From Caenicola sp034331105 (lineage in GTDB: Bacteria > Synergistota > Synergistia > Synergistales > Synergistaceae): a stretch of DNA of 64,000 nucleotides. Shown piece by piece: positions 1 to 8,356 of this stretch (position 1 is the first letter of the stretch; each line of letters opens with the position of its first letter). Below the pieces are notes generated by a model, which was not told where the DNA came from, searched no databases, and was given only the letters and a program-made list of their open reading frames with translations. The DNA is taken from assembly GCA_034331105.1 (NCBI GenBank), contig JAXQGB010000012.1:62001-126000 (forward strand), given 5' to 3'. The translations under genes were made by a program, and so were the position numbers.

Positions 1-43
1 AAATGATAGCGATGAAGGTCCAACTTTGAGAGGGGAAATAACA

Positions 44-775
44 TTGCTAAGGCCCGTCATGAGAAAAACTCTTTCACAGACGATACTATGCGAAATAATA
101 ACGGCGATAAAAAACGGATTATGGCAACCCGGAGATAGAATGCCCAGCGAAAAAGAGCTGGCTGACTCTTTTTCTGTCAGCAGAAATTCTGTAAGAGAGG
201 CAATAAAAACTCTTAATAACATGAACATACTCGAATCCAGACCGGGGCAGGGAACTTTTCTTTCTAAAGATGCCATCAAATATATTCTTTCTTCTGAATT
301 GATTGAAGACGGATACAGAGATGCAAGTTTATTTGAAATAACTGAAATAAGAGCACTATTGGAAGCACAGAGCGCTTATTGGGCCGCTGAAAGAGCTACT
401 GATGATGAGATGGAAGAACTTAAGCATATCCTGGTCATTGCGCAAAAAAGCAGAAATGACAATATGCAGGAACAGGACAGGGTACATTATTTATTTCATG
501 ACACTATAGTAAAACTTGCAAAAAACTCTTTTGTTGTAAGGCTTCTTTCTTCGATCCAAGCTGAAATTGCAGCCCAAAGATCGAAATTTGATGACATGTC
601 TCCTGTAGACATATCAGAACTTATCCAGGATCAGGAAGAAATAATCAACTGTATTCTACAAAGAAAGCCTGTAAAGGCCAGAGAAGCGATGACAAAACAT
701 CTTAATAAGGGTTTGATGCTCATCGCTTCGAATGCAACTGACAGCAAAATTATCTCTAACAAGGGAAATATGTAG
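44..775 (+). CDS. GntR family regulator, FadR/FCD subfamily
   Basis: DNA-binding transcription factor. The N-terminal winged helix-turn-helix (about residues 8-75) carries the GntR pattern PGDRMPSEKELADSF followed by SVSRNSVREAIKTL, and ends in the wing RPGQGTFLS. The all-helical FCD effector domain follows (about 90-225), with the usual EIRALLEAQSA start; members bind small carboxylates, often through a metal. A TTG at 44 is preferred as start because AGGGG at 31-35 sits 8 bases upstream; an ATG at 59 is the alternative. The gene is at the window edge and nothing nearby on its right shares its strand closely, so its target probably lies to the left, outside the window. Effector unknown. Confidence 0.85.
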   Translation: MLRPVMRKTLSQTILCEIITAIKNGLWQPGDRMPSEKELADSFSVSRNSVREAIKTLNNMNILESRPGQGTFLSKDAIKYILSSELIEDGYRDASLFEITEIRALLEAQSAYWAAERATDDEMEELKHILVIAQKSRNDNMQEQDRVHYLFHDTIVKLAKNSFVVRLLSSIQAEIAAQRSKFDDMSPVDISELIQDQEEIINCILQRKPVKAREAMTKHLNKGLMLIASNATDSKIISNKGNM

Positions 776-984
776 CATTCATTTCAATTAAATAATTTTC
801 TGAATTTAGAGATCAAACATGATTATCTATTGGGTCAACGAAATTATCTCTGCCATTTGACTGCATTATTTCAATTCATTCCATATTTTCTATAAAACCC
901 TTCAAAGGATATACAGCTCAACATTTCTCGGTTAAAATTGTACCGGGAGTGTAGAACAATTTCTAAAAATCAGGAGGGACATTC

Positions 985-1539
985 ATGAAAGCGACAGACA
1001 CCTTGAGGACCGAGCATCTCGCTGTAAGCCTGATGCTGGAAATAATGGAGGCCATCTCTGTCAGGATAACCGCCGGACAAAGTGTTCAACGCCAGGATCT
1101 GGACAACATGATAGACTTCCTTAGTGTTTTCGTCGATCAGTGTCATCACGCTAAAGAAGAGCAGATACTTTTTCCTGAGCTTGAACTTGCCGGCATTGCT
1201 AAAAACGGTGGGCCGATAGGCGTAATGCTGGCCGAACATGACCTTGCCAGGGAGTACATCCGTATTGTCAAAAAGGAGCTTTTAAATTATGGATCCGCAG
1301 ATCCGTCACAGCTTACAGATCTTACCGGGAGCATGCAGGCCTACATCGAACTTTTGAACGAACACACCCATAAGGAAAATGAAATCCTGTTCGAAATGGC
1401 GGACAAGCTCCTTTCAGAGGAAGTCCAGGATAGACTTTATTATCAGTTTGAGGAGCTTGAAGAAGAAGTGATCGGGCTCGGAAAACACGAAGAACTGCAC
1501 AAAATACTCGAAAAAATGAGCGCTGTTTATCTAACCTAA
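985..1539 (+). CDS. Hemerythrin HHE domain protein
   Basis: Predicted cytoplasmic four-helix diiron protein. Four histidine-bearing helices are visible: RTEHLAV near residue 8, QCHHAKEEQILFPELE near 52-67, LAEHDLAREYI near 86 and HTHKENEILFEMAD near 130. The paired H...HxxxE patterns match the oxo-bridged iron site of hemerythrin-like proteins that bind O2 or NO or act in oxidative stress. At 184 residues it is the typical single-domain length. AGGAGGG precedes the ATG. The gene is alone, closed by its own terminator. In an anaerobe an oxygen-sensing or scavenging role is a reasonable inference, but no partner gene supports it. Confidence 0.88.
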   Translation: MKATDTLRTEHLAVSLMLEIMEAISVRITAGQSVQRQDLDNMIDFLSVFVDQCHHAKEEQILFPELELAGIAKNGGPIGVMLAEHDLAREYIRIVKKELLNYGSADPSQLTDLTGSMQAYIELLNEHTHKENEILFEMADKLLSEEVQDRLYYQFEELEEEVIGLGKHEELHKILEKMSAVYLT

Positions 1540-1540
1540 A

Positions 1541-1577
1541 ATAAAGGAGCCCGGCTTCTGCCGGGCTCCTTTATTTT
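1541..1577. terminator. Bidirectional rho-independent terminator
   Basis: A perfect 12-bp stem (AAAGGAGCCCGG at 1543-1554 and its complement at 1561-1572) has a 6-base loop and is followed by TTATTTT. Read on the minus strand it is also followed by a T-rich tail, so it can end both the hemerythrin gene and the minus-strand GIY-YIG gene that stops at 1627. Confidence 0.9.
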
Positions 1578-1626
1578 ACCTTCAGTGCCGGACCAACTAT
1601 ATTTCCCCTGGCTTGATCCAACATTA

Positions 1627-1986
1627 CTACCGGTTTAGTTTTTTGTTGTACCCTTTGTCATCATATGGCTGCATTTTTTCAAGCCACTCTTGCTCCATAT
1701 TCCCCAATTCCCAGCTGATATTAACGATATCTTTGCATTCCTTTTGTTCTATAACATCATAAGTAAAGTTCTCGGGACCAAAATCGTTCCAGTCCTTTTG
1801 TAATCTTGCATTGGGATGCCTGTTTGATTCCAGCTGCATCCGCAGCGTCAGCCAGCGATTTTTAAGGTTAGAGCTTGTTCCGATCAGCACCTTTGAATTT
1901 TCATTGTTTTTTATCTGATAGACACCCATATAAACTTTTATTTGTCTGTATGCCTCCATCAGTTCCTTACGTTTATCTTTATCCAT
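1627..1986 (-). CDS. GIY-YIG nuclease family protein
   Basis: Small protein of about 119 residues whose core reads MGVYQI near the N-terminus followed by VLIGTSSNLKNRW, the GIY...YIG signature in a diverged form, with the family's Arg. The remainder (LQKDWNDFGPENFTYDV) matches a recurrent group of short bacterial GIY-YIG proteins of unknown biological role. The start is placed at the ATG of MDKDKRKEL because GAGAGGG lies 9 bases upstream; a longer reading to 2022 lacks a good site. It follows the DUF6530-like gene by about 50 bases on the same strand, so the two may be co-transcribed. Nuclease activity is inferred only. Confidence 0.75.
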   Translation of the reverse strand: MDKDKRKELMEAYRQIKVYMGVYQIKNNENSKVLIGTSSNLKNRWLTLRMQLESNRHPNARLQKDWNDFGPENFTYDVIEQKECKDIVNISWELGNMEQEWLEKMQPYDDKGYNKKLNR

Positions 1987-2032
1987 AATAATTTCCCTCT
2001 CTTTTTGGACCACTTGCTCCATTTGTAACGGA

Positions 2033-2512
2033 TCAGTAACCTGCTTCCTTGAGCAGCCGGGACAGAACGGACAGCCTTTCCCCGATTATTTCCCCGTCCT
2101 GGCTCAGTGCCTGTGAAAACAATTGAATATCCTCATCGATCATAGGGTTGTCTTTGCACACTTCGATCGTCATCGCATCACCCTGTAATCCTACACGGTC
2201 GATCAGCGGGTTATCCGGGTCATAAAGTTTCGGATAGCGGTATGCGTTTTGAAAATAGAGGTAACTCCTGCAAGTAAGGATCGCCAGGTCAAGAACACGG
2301 TGCATTGGCAGTTCTTCAGATTGGCGCGACCATTTTTCACCTGTATATCTCCAGACTTTTGCAGAGACATCAAGCTTTCCTCTGTCATTCCATTGAGCCA
2401 AACCTAAGGAAAGCCCCTTCGCATCTGTGTTGTATGCTTTACGCCCGTCTATATTTTCATAGTCTTCAGTTACGATGACCGGTTTATGTTTTAATGTTTT
2501 TGGTATCTTCAT
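2033..2512 (-). CDS. DUF6530-like conserved hypothetical protein
   Basis: A 159-residue soluble protein with no signal peptide or membrane segment. The composition and blocks such as DAKGLSLGLAQWNDRG and KVWRYTGEKWSRQSEELP match, from memory, a conserved uncharacterised family annotated DUF6530; this assignment should be treated as tentative. Four possible start codons are clustered; MKIPKTL is chosen because GAGAG is 9 bases upstream of it. It lies directly upstream of the GIY-YIG gene on the same strand. No function can be proposed from sequence. Confidence 0.65.
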   Translation of the reverse strand: MKIPKTLKHKPVIVTEDYENIDGRKAYNTDAKGLSLGLAQWNDRGKLDVSAKVWRYTGEKWSRQSEELPMHRVLDLAILTCRSYLYFQNAYRYPKLYDPDNPLIDRVGLQGDAMTIEVCKDNPMIDEDIQLFSQALSQDGEIIGERLSVLSRLLKEAGY

Positions 2513-2537
2513 CATAAGCATCTCTCTTTCAATAAAT

Positions 2538-2816
2538 TTAGTAATTTAGTAAATTACTAGTTATAATAGCACTCATTGTTTCATCGGTCAATTTTGCACC
2601 TCGGGTTGACTTAATTTGTGAAGTGGGGTATCCTTGCCCGCAATATCCAAAAACGAAGGCGAGTGATCCCATGTCAGCTGAACGAAGCAAGGCTATATTT
2701 CTGAAATACGACGCTCCCAAATTATCGACTGCACTTTTCACCAAAACAGGATCCCCGCGACCTCGACCGTAGACCTCCCTCTTTAGTGCCGTGGACAGAT
2801 TGCTCCATGGCCGTTC
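2538..2816 (-). other. Unassigned open frame, possible gene remnant
   Basis: The minus strand is open from 2816 down to a stop at 2538, reading ...KREVYGRGRGDPVLV..., with an internal GTG (2744) as the only start-like codon near the middle and no clear ribosome binding site. The peptide has coding-like composition but I do not recognise it. It fills most of the space between the DUF6530-like gene and the ProC-like gene. The rest of that gap (2817-2972) holds ATGCAT-TTTT-ATGCAT at 2912-2927, a small inverted repeat upstream of the ProC-like gene that could be an operator. Confidence 0.2.
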
Positions 2817-2972
2817 CTAAATATCTTTGACCTCTTAATTCAAAAGCAAACTATGACCGCGGCACAGAATTGCGCCGTGACACTCTTTTTGTATGCTTGA
2901 ACGATCAACGGATGCATTTTTATGCATACCGCTGACATATGTTTATTTGATGAGAAGAAAGGAAATGATCCT

Positions 2973-3788
2973 ATGAAAAACATACATGAAAAGAAAATCG
3001 GAATGGTCGGTTTCGGCCACCTTGGAAGCTCTATAGCGGGGGCATTGATCAACGGAGGATTCCCGAAGTCGAACCTCATGATCTCGTATAAAGGAAGCCG
3101 GGCCACAATGGATAGGGTCTCAGGGCTGAAGCTGGAGAGTTGTGTTCGGGATTCTGAGTATCTGATGAAAAACTCTGACATAATCATCCTTGCAGCCAGG
3201 CCCCAGAATATCAGGGAGATCGCAGAAAACTATGTGAGGAAGGATACCCTGATACTCTCTTTCATGGCTGCGCTGCCACTTTCAGCCCTAAGTTCATTTT
3301 TTGACTGCAGTATTTCAAGGGCGATGTGCAGCGGCCCCGAAACGATATCAGGAGGAAGGGGCATCTGTGTCCTGCATCACGAAAATGATGCTGCGAGGGA
3401 ACTGGTAAGCCTTTGTGGAATGAGAGAAATACAGATCAAGACAGAAGATGAGATAGACGCATTTACCGCCGGGATATGCATCCCCCCCATCCTTATGAAT
3501 ATCAAAGTGGATGAGCGGGAGAGGAACAAGGCACTCAAAAAGATGGCCCTTAACTGGTCCGTTTACCGCGAACTTTCCGGCTGGATCGAAGCTGAACTTG
3601 CATTATCAGCTTCTCAAAACGACAAAAAATCTCTCGAAAACGTCTCTACAAAAGGAGGGGTATCCGAAGCGATGGTTACCAGCCTTATTAACGAAGGATC
3701 CTTCCTCCCCGCAGTAGAAAGGGGCATAGAACGCTGTGCCGAGTTAAGAACGGAGCTATGTAAAAGCCTTGCAGTGAAAGCGGCGTGA
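2973..3788 (+). CDS. Pyrroline-5-carboxylate reductase-like oxidoreductase
   Basis: Two-domain NAD(P)-dependent oxidoreductase of the ProC superfamily, 271 residues. An N-terminal Rossmann fold starts with KIGMVGFGHLGSSIAGAL, and IILAARPQN matches the AVKPQ loop of ProC. The C-terminal helical dimerisation domain contains STKGGVSEAMVTSL, the equivalent of the ProC S/T-P-G-G-T-T segment. The SGSGPAY segment of true P5C reductases is replaced by AFTAGICIPPIL, so the substrate may differ from pyrroline-5-carboxylate. The ATG at 2973 has AGAAAGGA upstream; an earlier in-frame ATG at 2922 has none. The last 231 bases recur at 18815-19045 and a middle piece at 20541-20640. Confidence 0.72.
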   Translation: MKNIHEKKIGMVGFGHLGSSIAGALINGGFPKSNLMISYKGSRATMDRVSGLKLESCVRDSEYLMKNSDIIILAARPQNIREIAENYVRKDTLILSFMAALPLSALSSFFDCSISRAMCSGPETISGGRGICVLHHENDAARELVSLCGMREIQIKTEDEIDAFTAGICIPPILMNIKVDERERNKALKKMALNWSVYRELSGWIEAELALSASQNDKKSLENVSTKGGVSEAMVTSLINEGSFLPAVERGIERCAELRTELCKSLAVKAA

Positions 3789-3814
3789 GGAGCAATTCGA
3801 GATATTATAAAAAT

Positions 3815-3851
3815 AATCGGGCAGTGAAATTAGATATCTTCACGCCCGATT
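3815..3851. terminator. Terminator hairpin between convergent genes
   Basis: AATCGGGC-A-GTGAA pairs with TTCACGCCCGATT across a 10-base loop, a 13-bp stem with one bulged A. On the minus strand it is followed by ATTTTTAT, so it is most convincing as the end of the long catabolic operon whose last gene stops at 3906. It may also stop transcripts of the ProC-like gene. Confidence 0.75.
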
Positions 3852-3905
3852 AAAATTAGGGTAGAGTTTGTGCGGTGTTTACAGAATTCATGAAATTGGC
3901 CAAAA

Positions 3906-4925
3906 TCAGTTTTTATCTCTGACAAGAGGCAATGTCCCGCAGTGTATTCCCCCACCTTTTTTTCTGCATTCGGTGTATTTAAGAAGTGTAACATCTATAC
4001 CTAAAGATGATAACACATCTGCTGTCCATGGCGCATCGGAACAAACTATTACCTTTCCTGGAGAAAGAGTAAGACAGTTGATACCTATTGTTCCGTCTCT
4101 GTGGTCAGTAAGTATTGGTTTAATATTTAATGATTTAATTTTATCTATGAACCAATAGGGAAGCCTCTCGATGTTAACCAATGCTTTGTCATGATCAATC
4201 ATTACAATAGCACCATCAATATGTAAGCTATAGCCAGTAAGTGGCACTTCTATCAGTTCTACCCCTTGCAAAGAGAGGATATGCCTTACCTGGTCTGTTG
4301 CACACTTGTTCCCTCTGTAACTTAGACCAATTGCTGCATGAGCCTCATCAAGAAGGCAAAAACTCCCCCCTTCCATCAAGCCCTCCCCTTGAATTGTGTG
4401 CAGGATAGGCATGCCAATCTCTGCAAGTTTGCGAGTTACATATGCTTCTTCTCCACGTCGCCCGCACCCATGGTTTTTTCCAACTATTCCCATTCTTGTT
4501 ACTATTACTCCACCGTTAATCACTATTCCGTTATCGCGTACATTTATTGCATCTGGATCGGTAGGACTTCCATCAACGTATACTATCTCTACGCCGTTAT
4601 TTTTGAGCGTTTTAGCAAGAGCATCGTGCTCTCTTTGCATTTCTTCAATATCTGGAACTTTGTCTGAACGAAAATACCACTGTGCTTCTCTGTCAATTAA
4701 TGCTTTCTGAGTCTCGTCATATTTATCTTGAGTTATTATTTTTAATTCATCCCCAGGTCGATGCATTAAAATTTTTTTGATTTTCCCTACATCGTTAAAA
4801 ACACCCCAGTGTCTACCCCAAACTCTCTCTTGTTCTTCTGTTTCATGAAATGCCGGTTTATCTTTGGGAACAAAGTTTGAAAGTACGGTGTGATAATAAA
4901 GATTACTTTTTTCAAAGTTTGACAA
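3906..4925 (-). CDS. Amidinotransferase / arginine-deiminase-like hydrolase
   Basis: Member of the guanidino-group-modifying superfamily (arginine deiminase, DDAH, amidinotransferases), 339 residues. The catalytic triad positions are visible: acidic EGLMEGGSF near 180-188, histidine in LHIDGAI near 234, and nucleophilic cysteine in GGGIHCGTLPLV at the C-terminus. These enzymes hydrolyse or transfer the amidino group of guanidino compounds. The start is TTG with AGGAGGGAG 11 bases upstream. It is the last gene of the minus-strand operon, which implies that the operon's substrate or an intermediate carries a guanidino or similar C-N group. Exact reaction unknown; arginine itself is possible but the family member is not a classical ArcA. 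Confidence 0.75.
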   Translation of the reverse strand: MSNFEKSNLYYHTVLSNFVPKDKPAFHETEEQERVWGRHWGVFNDVGKIKKILMHRPGDELKIITQDKYDETQKALIDREAQWYFRSDKVPDIEEMQREHDALAKTLKNNGVEIVYVDGSPTDPDAINVRDNGIVINGGVIVTRMGIVGKNHGCGRRGEEAYVTRKLAEIGMPILHTIQGEGLMEGGSFCLLDEAHAAIGLSYRGNKCATDQVRHILSLQGVELIEVPLTGYSLHIDGAIVMIDHDKALVNIERLPYWFIDKIKSLNIKPILTDHRDGTIGINCLTLSPGKVIVCSDAPWTADVLSSLGIDVTLLKYTECRKKGGGIHCGTLPLVRDKN

Positions 4926-5017
4926 TTCTTCTGTCTCCCTCCTAAATTAAAGTTATTATCAATAATTACAATGTTATTCTTCGCTCGTAACTCTAAAAAA
5001 ACTGATCCTCTAAAATA

Positions 5018-6433
5018 TTAGAATATTTTACCTGGGTTCATTATATTGTTGGGATCCAAAGCCTCTTTTATCTTCTTCATAAAATATAAATGCGTCTCTC
5101 CAGCTAATTCTGTAAAAATATCTTTTCTTTTGGTACCAATGCCATGCTCACCACTTATTGCTCCACCCATGTTGTGAGTAAGTTTGAATATCTCGTATTC
5201 CACGATATGCTTTTGTGTCTCCCATTCCTCCATGCTGATTTCATTTTTTTTAAGAACTGACGGATGAAGATTACCGTCACCAGCATGACCATAAATTGGG
5301 ATAAGGACTCCATGCTTTTGGGCTAATTTTTCTAGTTCTTTTACATATTTAGGGATAGAGGCAATTGGTACTACAGTATCCTGGCCAACCTGTGTTGGAT
5401 ACTGCAGTCTCATTGCTTCATCTACATTTCTACGTACAGACCAAATGCGTTCTCTAGTAGTAGCGTTATCTGCAACATAAATTTCTACTGCTCCTCCCTC
5501 GGAACAAATTACCCCTACTTTATCTGCTTCATGCTCTACATGTTCATCCACGCTACCATCTAACTCGATTAAAAGAACTGCCCCAACGCCTTCCATCGGC
5601 AGTTCTTCGTTAAGATATTTACAGGAACTTTCGTAACAATTTCTATCAATAAACTCTATCGATTTTGGAAGAATTCCGCTTTCCGTCATAATTTTAGGAA
5701 CCAATGAAATAGCAGTTTCTGTATCCTTAAAGAGCACCAACAGAACAACTCGCGATTTCATTACTGGCTGTAATTTTAAAATAATTTTAGTAACATAACC
5801 CAAAGTGCCTTCAGATCCAACAATAAGCTCCTTTAAATTATATCCAGATACGTCTTTCATAAGTTTACCGCCAAGATTAACTATTTCTCCAGTGGGCATA
5901 ACTACCTCAAGACCCAAGACATATCTGATTGTTACCCCATATTTGACTGCATTTCCACCACCAGCATTTTCAGCTATATTGCCGCCAATATGGCATGATT
6001 CAAAACTCATAGGATATCCCGCATACCACAATTTTTTCTCTATCGCAGCAGTACTAATATCACTCGTTACGACACCTGGTTCTACTACCGCGACCATATT
6101 TTCAGAATCTATTTCAATGATTTTATTTAGTTTTTCATCAGAGATAACTATTCCTCCGTGTATTGGAAGCGCACCTCCTGATAATCCTGTTCCACCTCCC
6201 CTTGGAGTTACAGGAATTAAATGTTTATTAGCTAACTTTAAAATCTTAGATACTTCTTCTGCATTTGAGGGAGCAACAACGACATCTGGCATAATATATT
6301 CATCTGTCTTCAACGTAATTGTCTGATCTCTTGAGCAAGAGAGTAACTTTTCCTGGGTTATCCAAACAGAACTGTCACCAACTATATCCTTCAGTTCAGA
6401 TAATATTTTTTCTGTAAGCATGCCGTATTTCAT
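5018..6433 (-). CDS. FAD-linked 2-hydroxyacid dehydrogenase (GlcD/LctD type)
   Basis: 471-residue flavoprotein. The N-terminal PCMH-type FAD-binding domain (about 35-215) contains VTPRGGGTGLSGGALP and HIGGNIAENAGG; the C-terminal FAD-oxidase domain contains GHAGDGNLHPSVL and SGEHGIGTKRK, which hold the histidines and acidic residue typical of D-lactate or glycolate dehydrogenases. Its ATG overlaps the stop of EtfA (ATGA), so translation is coupled and it probably passes electrons to EtfAB. The order EtfB-EtfA-dehydrogenase is that of the Acetobacterium woodii lactate dehydrogenase complex LctBCD. Here the context suggests oxidation of a 2-hydroxyacid made from the operon's substrate. Substrate not determinable. 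Confidence 0.88.
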   Translation of the reverse strand: MKYGMLTEKILSELKDIVGDSSVWITQEKLLSCSRDQTITLKTDEYIMPDVVVAPSNAEEVSKILKLANKHLIPVTPRGGGTGLSGGALPIHGGIVISDEKLNKIIEIDSENMVAVVEPGVVTSDISTAAIEKKLWYAGYPMSFESCHIGGNIAENAGGGNAVKYGVTIRYVLGLEVVMPTGEIVNLGGKLMKDVSGYNLKELIVGSEGTLGYVTKIILKLQPVMKSRVVLLVLFKDTETAISLVPKIMTESGILPKSIEFIDRNCYESSCKYLNEELPMEGVGAVLLIELDGSVDEHVEHEADKVGVICSEGGAVEIYVADNATTRERIWSVRRNVDEAMRLQYPTQVGQDTVVPIASIPKYVKELEKLAQKHGVLIPIYGHAGDGNLHPSVLKKNEISMEEWETQKHIVEYEIFKLTHNMGGAISGEHGIGTKRKDIFTELAGETHLYFMKKIKEALDPNNIMNPGKIF

Positions 6434-7431
6434 TTTTTCACCTCTTCTTGCAAGCGTTTGTTCAGTAATGGTAGAAATTCAAAGAGATTTGCTACAACAC
6501 CAAAATCAGCGATTTTGAATATTTGCGCCTCTGGATCGTGGTTAATTGCGACAACTATTTCTGACGTTTTCATTCCAGCAAGGTGTTGAATAGCACCTGA
6601 AATCCCAACTGCGATATATAGTTTCGGAACAACTGTTTTGCCACTTAATCCGACTTGATGCGGATATGCCATCCATCCCCTATCAACAGCATCTCTTGAG
6701 GCACCAACTGCTCCGTTTAAAAGATGTGCCAGTTCTTCTAAAATTCTAAAATTATCTTTTTTCTTGAGACCTCTTCCTCCTGATACAACTATCTCTGATG
6801 CTTGAATATCTTTACCTTCCATTTGAATACTTGAGAAACCTATCCGTTTTGTTCTTTTGTCCAATAACTTTTTTTTGAGAGGTATTTTTACAACTTCTCC
6901 GAATCGACCAATTGCAGGTTCAGCCATTGGAGTAGAGTGGGGGCGAACTGTAGCCATTTGTGGTCTGTGAAAGGGAGTTTTTATCGTTGCCATAATATTA
7001 CCGCCTATTGCAGGGCGAGTCTGTAATAAATGTCCTGAAGACTCTTCAATATCAAGATCCGTACAGTCTGCGGTTAAACCAGCGTGAACTCTTACTGCAA
7101 TGCAAGGCATTAAAGTCCTTCCCAAAGTCGTCCCTGCAGCCAATACAATTTCAGGCTTGTGTTCAAGTATTGCATCAGAAATAATGTTTGCTCTGGTTTC
7201 TACGCTTAGATCCTTTAACTCAAGATCAACAACAGCTAAAACCCTATTCGCACCTCTCTTGATAATGCTATCAAAATGAGAATCTTGAATTACATCGTGT
7301 ATGAGAAAGACTTCTAGATTACTGCCAAGTTTTTCTGCAAGTTTTTTCCCTCTCAACATAACTTCGTATGTAACAGATTCAATTCCATTTTCTGATGTTT
7401 CCCCAATTATCCATACGGGTCCATAACTCAT
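6430..7431 (-). CDS. etfA: Electron transfer flavoprotein alpha subunit
   Basis: 333 residues with an N-terminal nucleotide-binding-like domain (WIIGETSENGIESVTYEV onward) and the C-terminal FAD-binding domain, where GLSGKTVVPKLYIAVGISG, IQHLAGM and AINHDPEAQIF-IADFG follow the EtfA signature. It begins directly with the ETF domain and has no N-terminal ferredoxin-like extension, unlike LctC of A. woodii or CarE. It forms a heterodimer with EtfB and shuttles electrons from the adjacent flavoprotein. The start overlaps the EtfB stop by four bases, with AGGAG 8 bases upstream. Confidence 0.92.
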   Translation of the reverse strand: MSYGPVWIIGETSENGIESVTYEVMLRGKKLAEKLGSNLEVFLIHDVIQDSHFDSIIKRGANRVLAVVDLELKDLSVETRANIISDAILEHKPEIVLAAGTTLGRTLMPCIAVRVHAGLTADCTDLDIEESSGHLLQTRPAIGGNIMATIKTPFHRPQMATVRPHSTPMAEPAIGRFGEVVKIPLKKKLLDKRTKRIGFSSIQMEGKDIQASEIVVSGGRGLKKKDNFRILEELAHLLNGAVGASRDAVDRGWMAYPHQVGLSGKTVVPKLYIAVGISGAIQHLAGMKTSEIVVAINHDPEAQIFKIADFGVVANLFEFLPLLNKRLQEEVKK

Positions 7432-8252
7432 ATTTCTAGCTCCTTTTTGTTAATAAGGTTCTTCTCTCTTAAAAACATTAACAAAGCTTCAACACTTTCT
7501 TCTAACTCTTTTTCGTTAGTCACGAAAAACGTTTTTCCCTGTCTTGTAACTTTTGGTGTATCAATTTTAACAACACGTGTCGGCGATCCGGCCAAGCCCA
7601 CTTCTTCTGCATTAAGAGAAGGAAGGTCGTTTATAGACCACTCAGTAAGACTAACTTTTTGAGCTAATTGTTTCCCACTAAGTTTCGGCAATCTAGGAAT
7701 TGCAATTTCTTTAAGCACTGTTAATAAACAGGGACGAGGCAGTGAAAGAATCTCGTAGCCTCCTTCAACAAGTCGGCTGACAATAATGTTATTTTTTCCA
7801 ATTTCTTTAATTTGGCTAACATATGTTGCAATAGGAATATCGAGAAATGTTGCCACACCAGGGCCGACTTGTGCTGTATCTCCATCGGTAGCTCTCTCTC
7901 CTGTGATTATCAGATCAAAATTCCCAATTTTATTACACGCCTCAGATATTATTTTTGCTGTAGACCAGGTATCAGATCCAGCAAACTCCTTTGCTGAAAG
8001 AAGAACACCATCGTCACATCCCATTGAAATTGCTTCCCTTAAACAACGTGCAGCTGAAGGTGGTCCCATCGAAATAGCAATCACAACCGAATCTTCATGC
8101 GCTTCTTTTATGCGGAGCGCAATCTCTATTGCGTACAAATCTAACGGATTTATTATACTTTCAACGCCTTCTCTTATTATCGTTCCAGTTTTATAATCCA
8201 TCCTAACATTGCCAGTTTCTGGAACTTGTTTAATAGGCACAATAATCTTCAT
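7428..8252 (-). CDS. etfB: Electron transfer flavoprotein beta subunit
   Basis: 274 residues, starting MKIIVPIKQVPET, the classic EtfB N-terminus. The nucleotide-binding loop reads GERATDGDTAQVGP near residues 122-135 and is followed by the FLDIP segment and the RPCLLTV motif. EtfB carries AMP in simple ETFs or a second FAD in bifurcating ETFs; the conserved DGDTAQVGP loop is compatible with either, and sequence reading alone does not settle it. It is the first gene of the etfB-etfA-dehydrogenase unit, about 100 bases downstream of the M20 hydrolase. The ribosome binding site is weak. Confidence 0.92.
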   Translation of the reverse strand: MKIIVPIKQVPETGNVRMDYKTGTIIREGVESIINPLDLYAIEIALRIKEAHEDSVVIAISMGPPSAARCLREAISMGCDDGVLLSAKEFAGSDTWSTAKIISEACNKIGNFDLIITGERATDGDTAQVGPGVATFLDIPIATYVSQIKEIGKNNIIVSRLVEGGYEILSLPRPCLLTVLKEIAIPRLPKLSGKQLAQKVSLTEWSINDLPSLNAEEVGLAGSPTRVVKIDTPKVTRQGKTFFVTNEKELEESVEALLMFLREKNLINKKELEI

Positions 8253-8356
8253 AGTTTATTATTAACCTTAGCCTTTCTTGTTAAATTATACATTTTTTAA
8301 CCTCCCAATAAAAACTATTATTGAAATTAATTACATATAAATAATATTCAATGATT

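Noticed and set aside
5805..6326. Long plus-strand frame opposite the 2-hydroxyacid dehydrogenase
   Set aside because: Shadow of a well-supported gene; no family resemblance.
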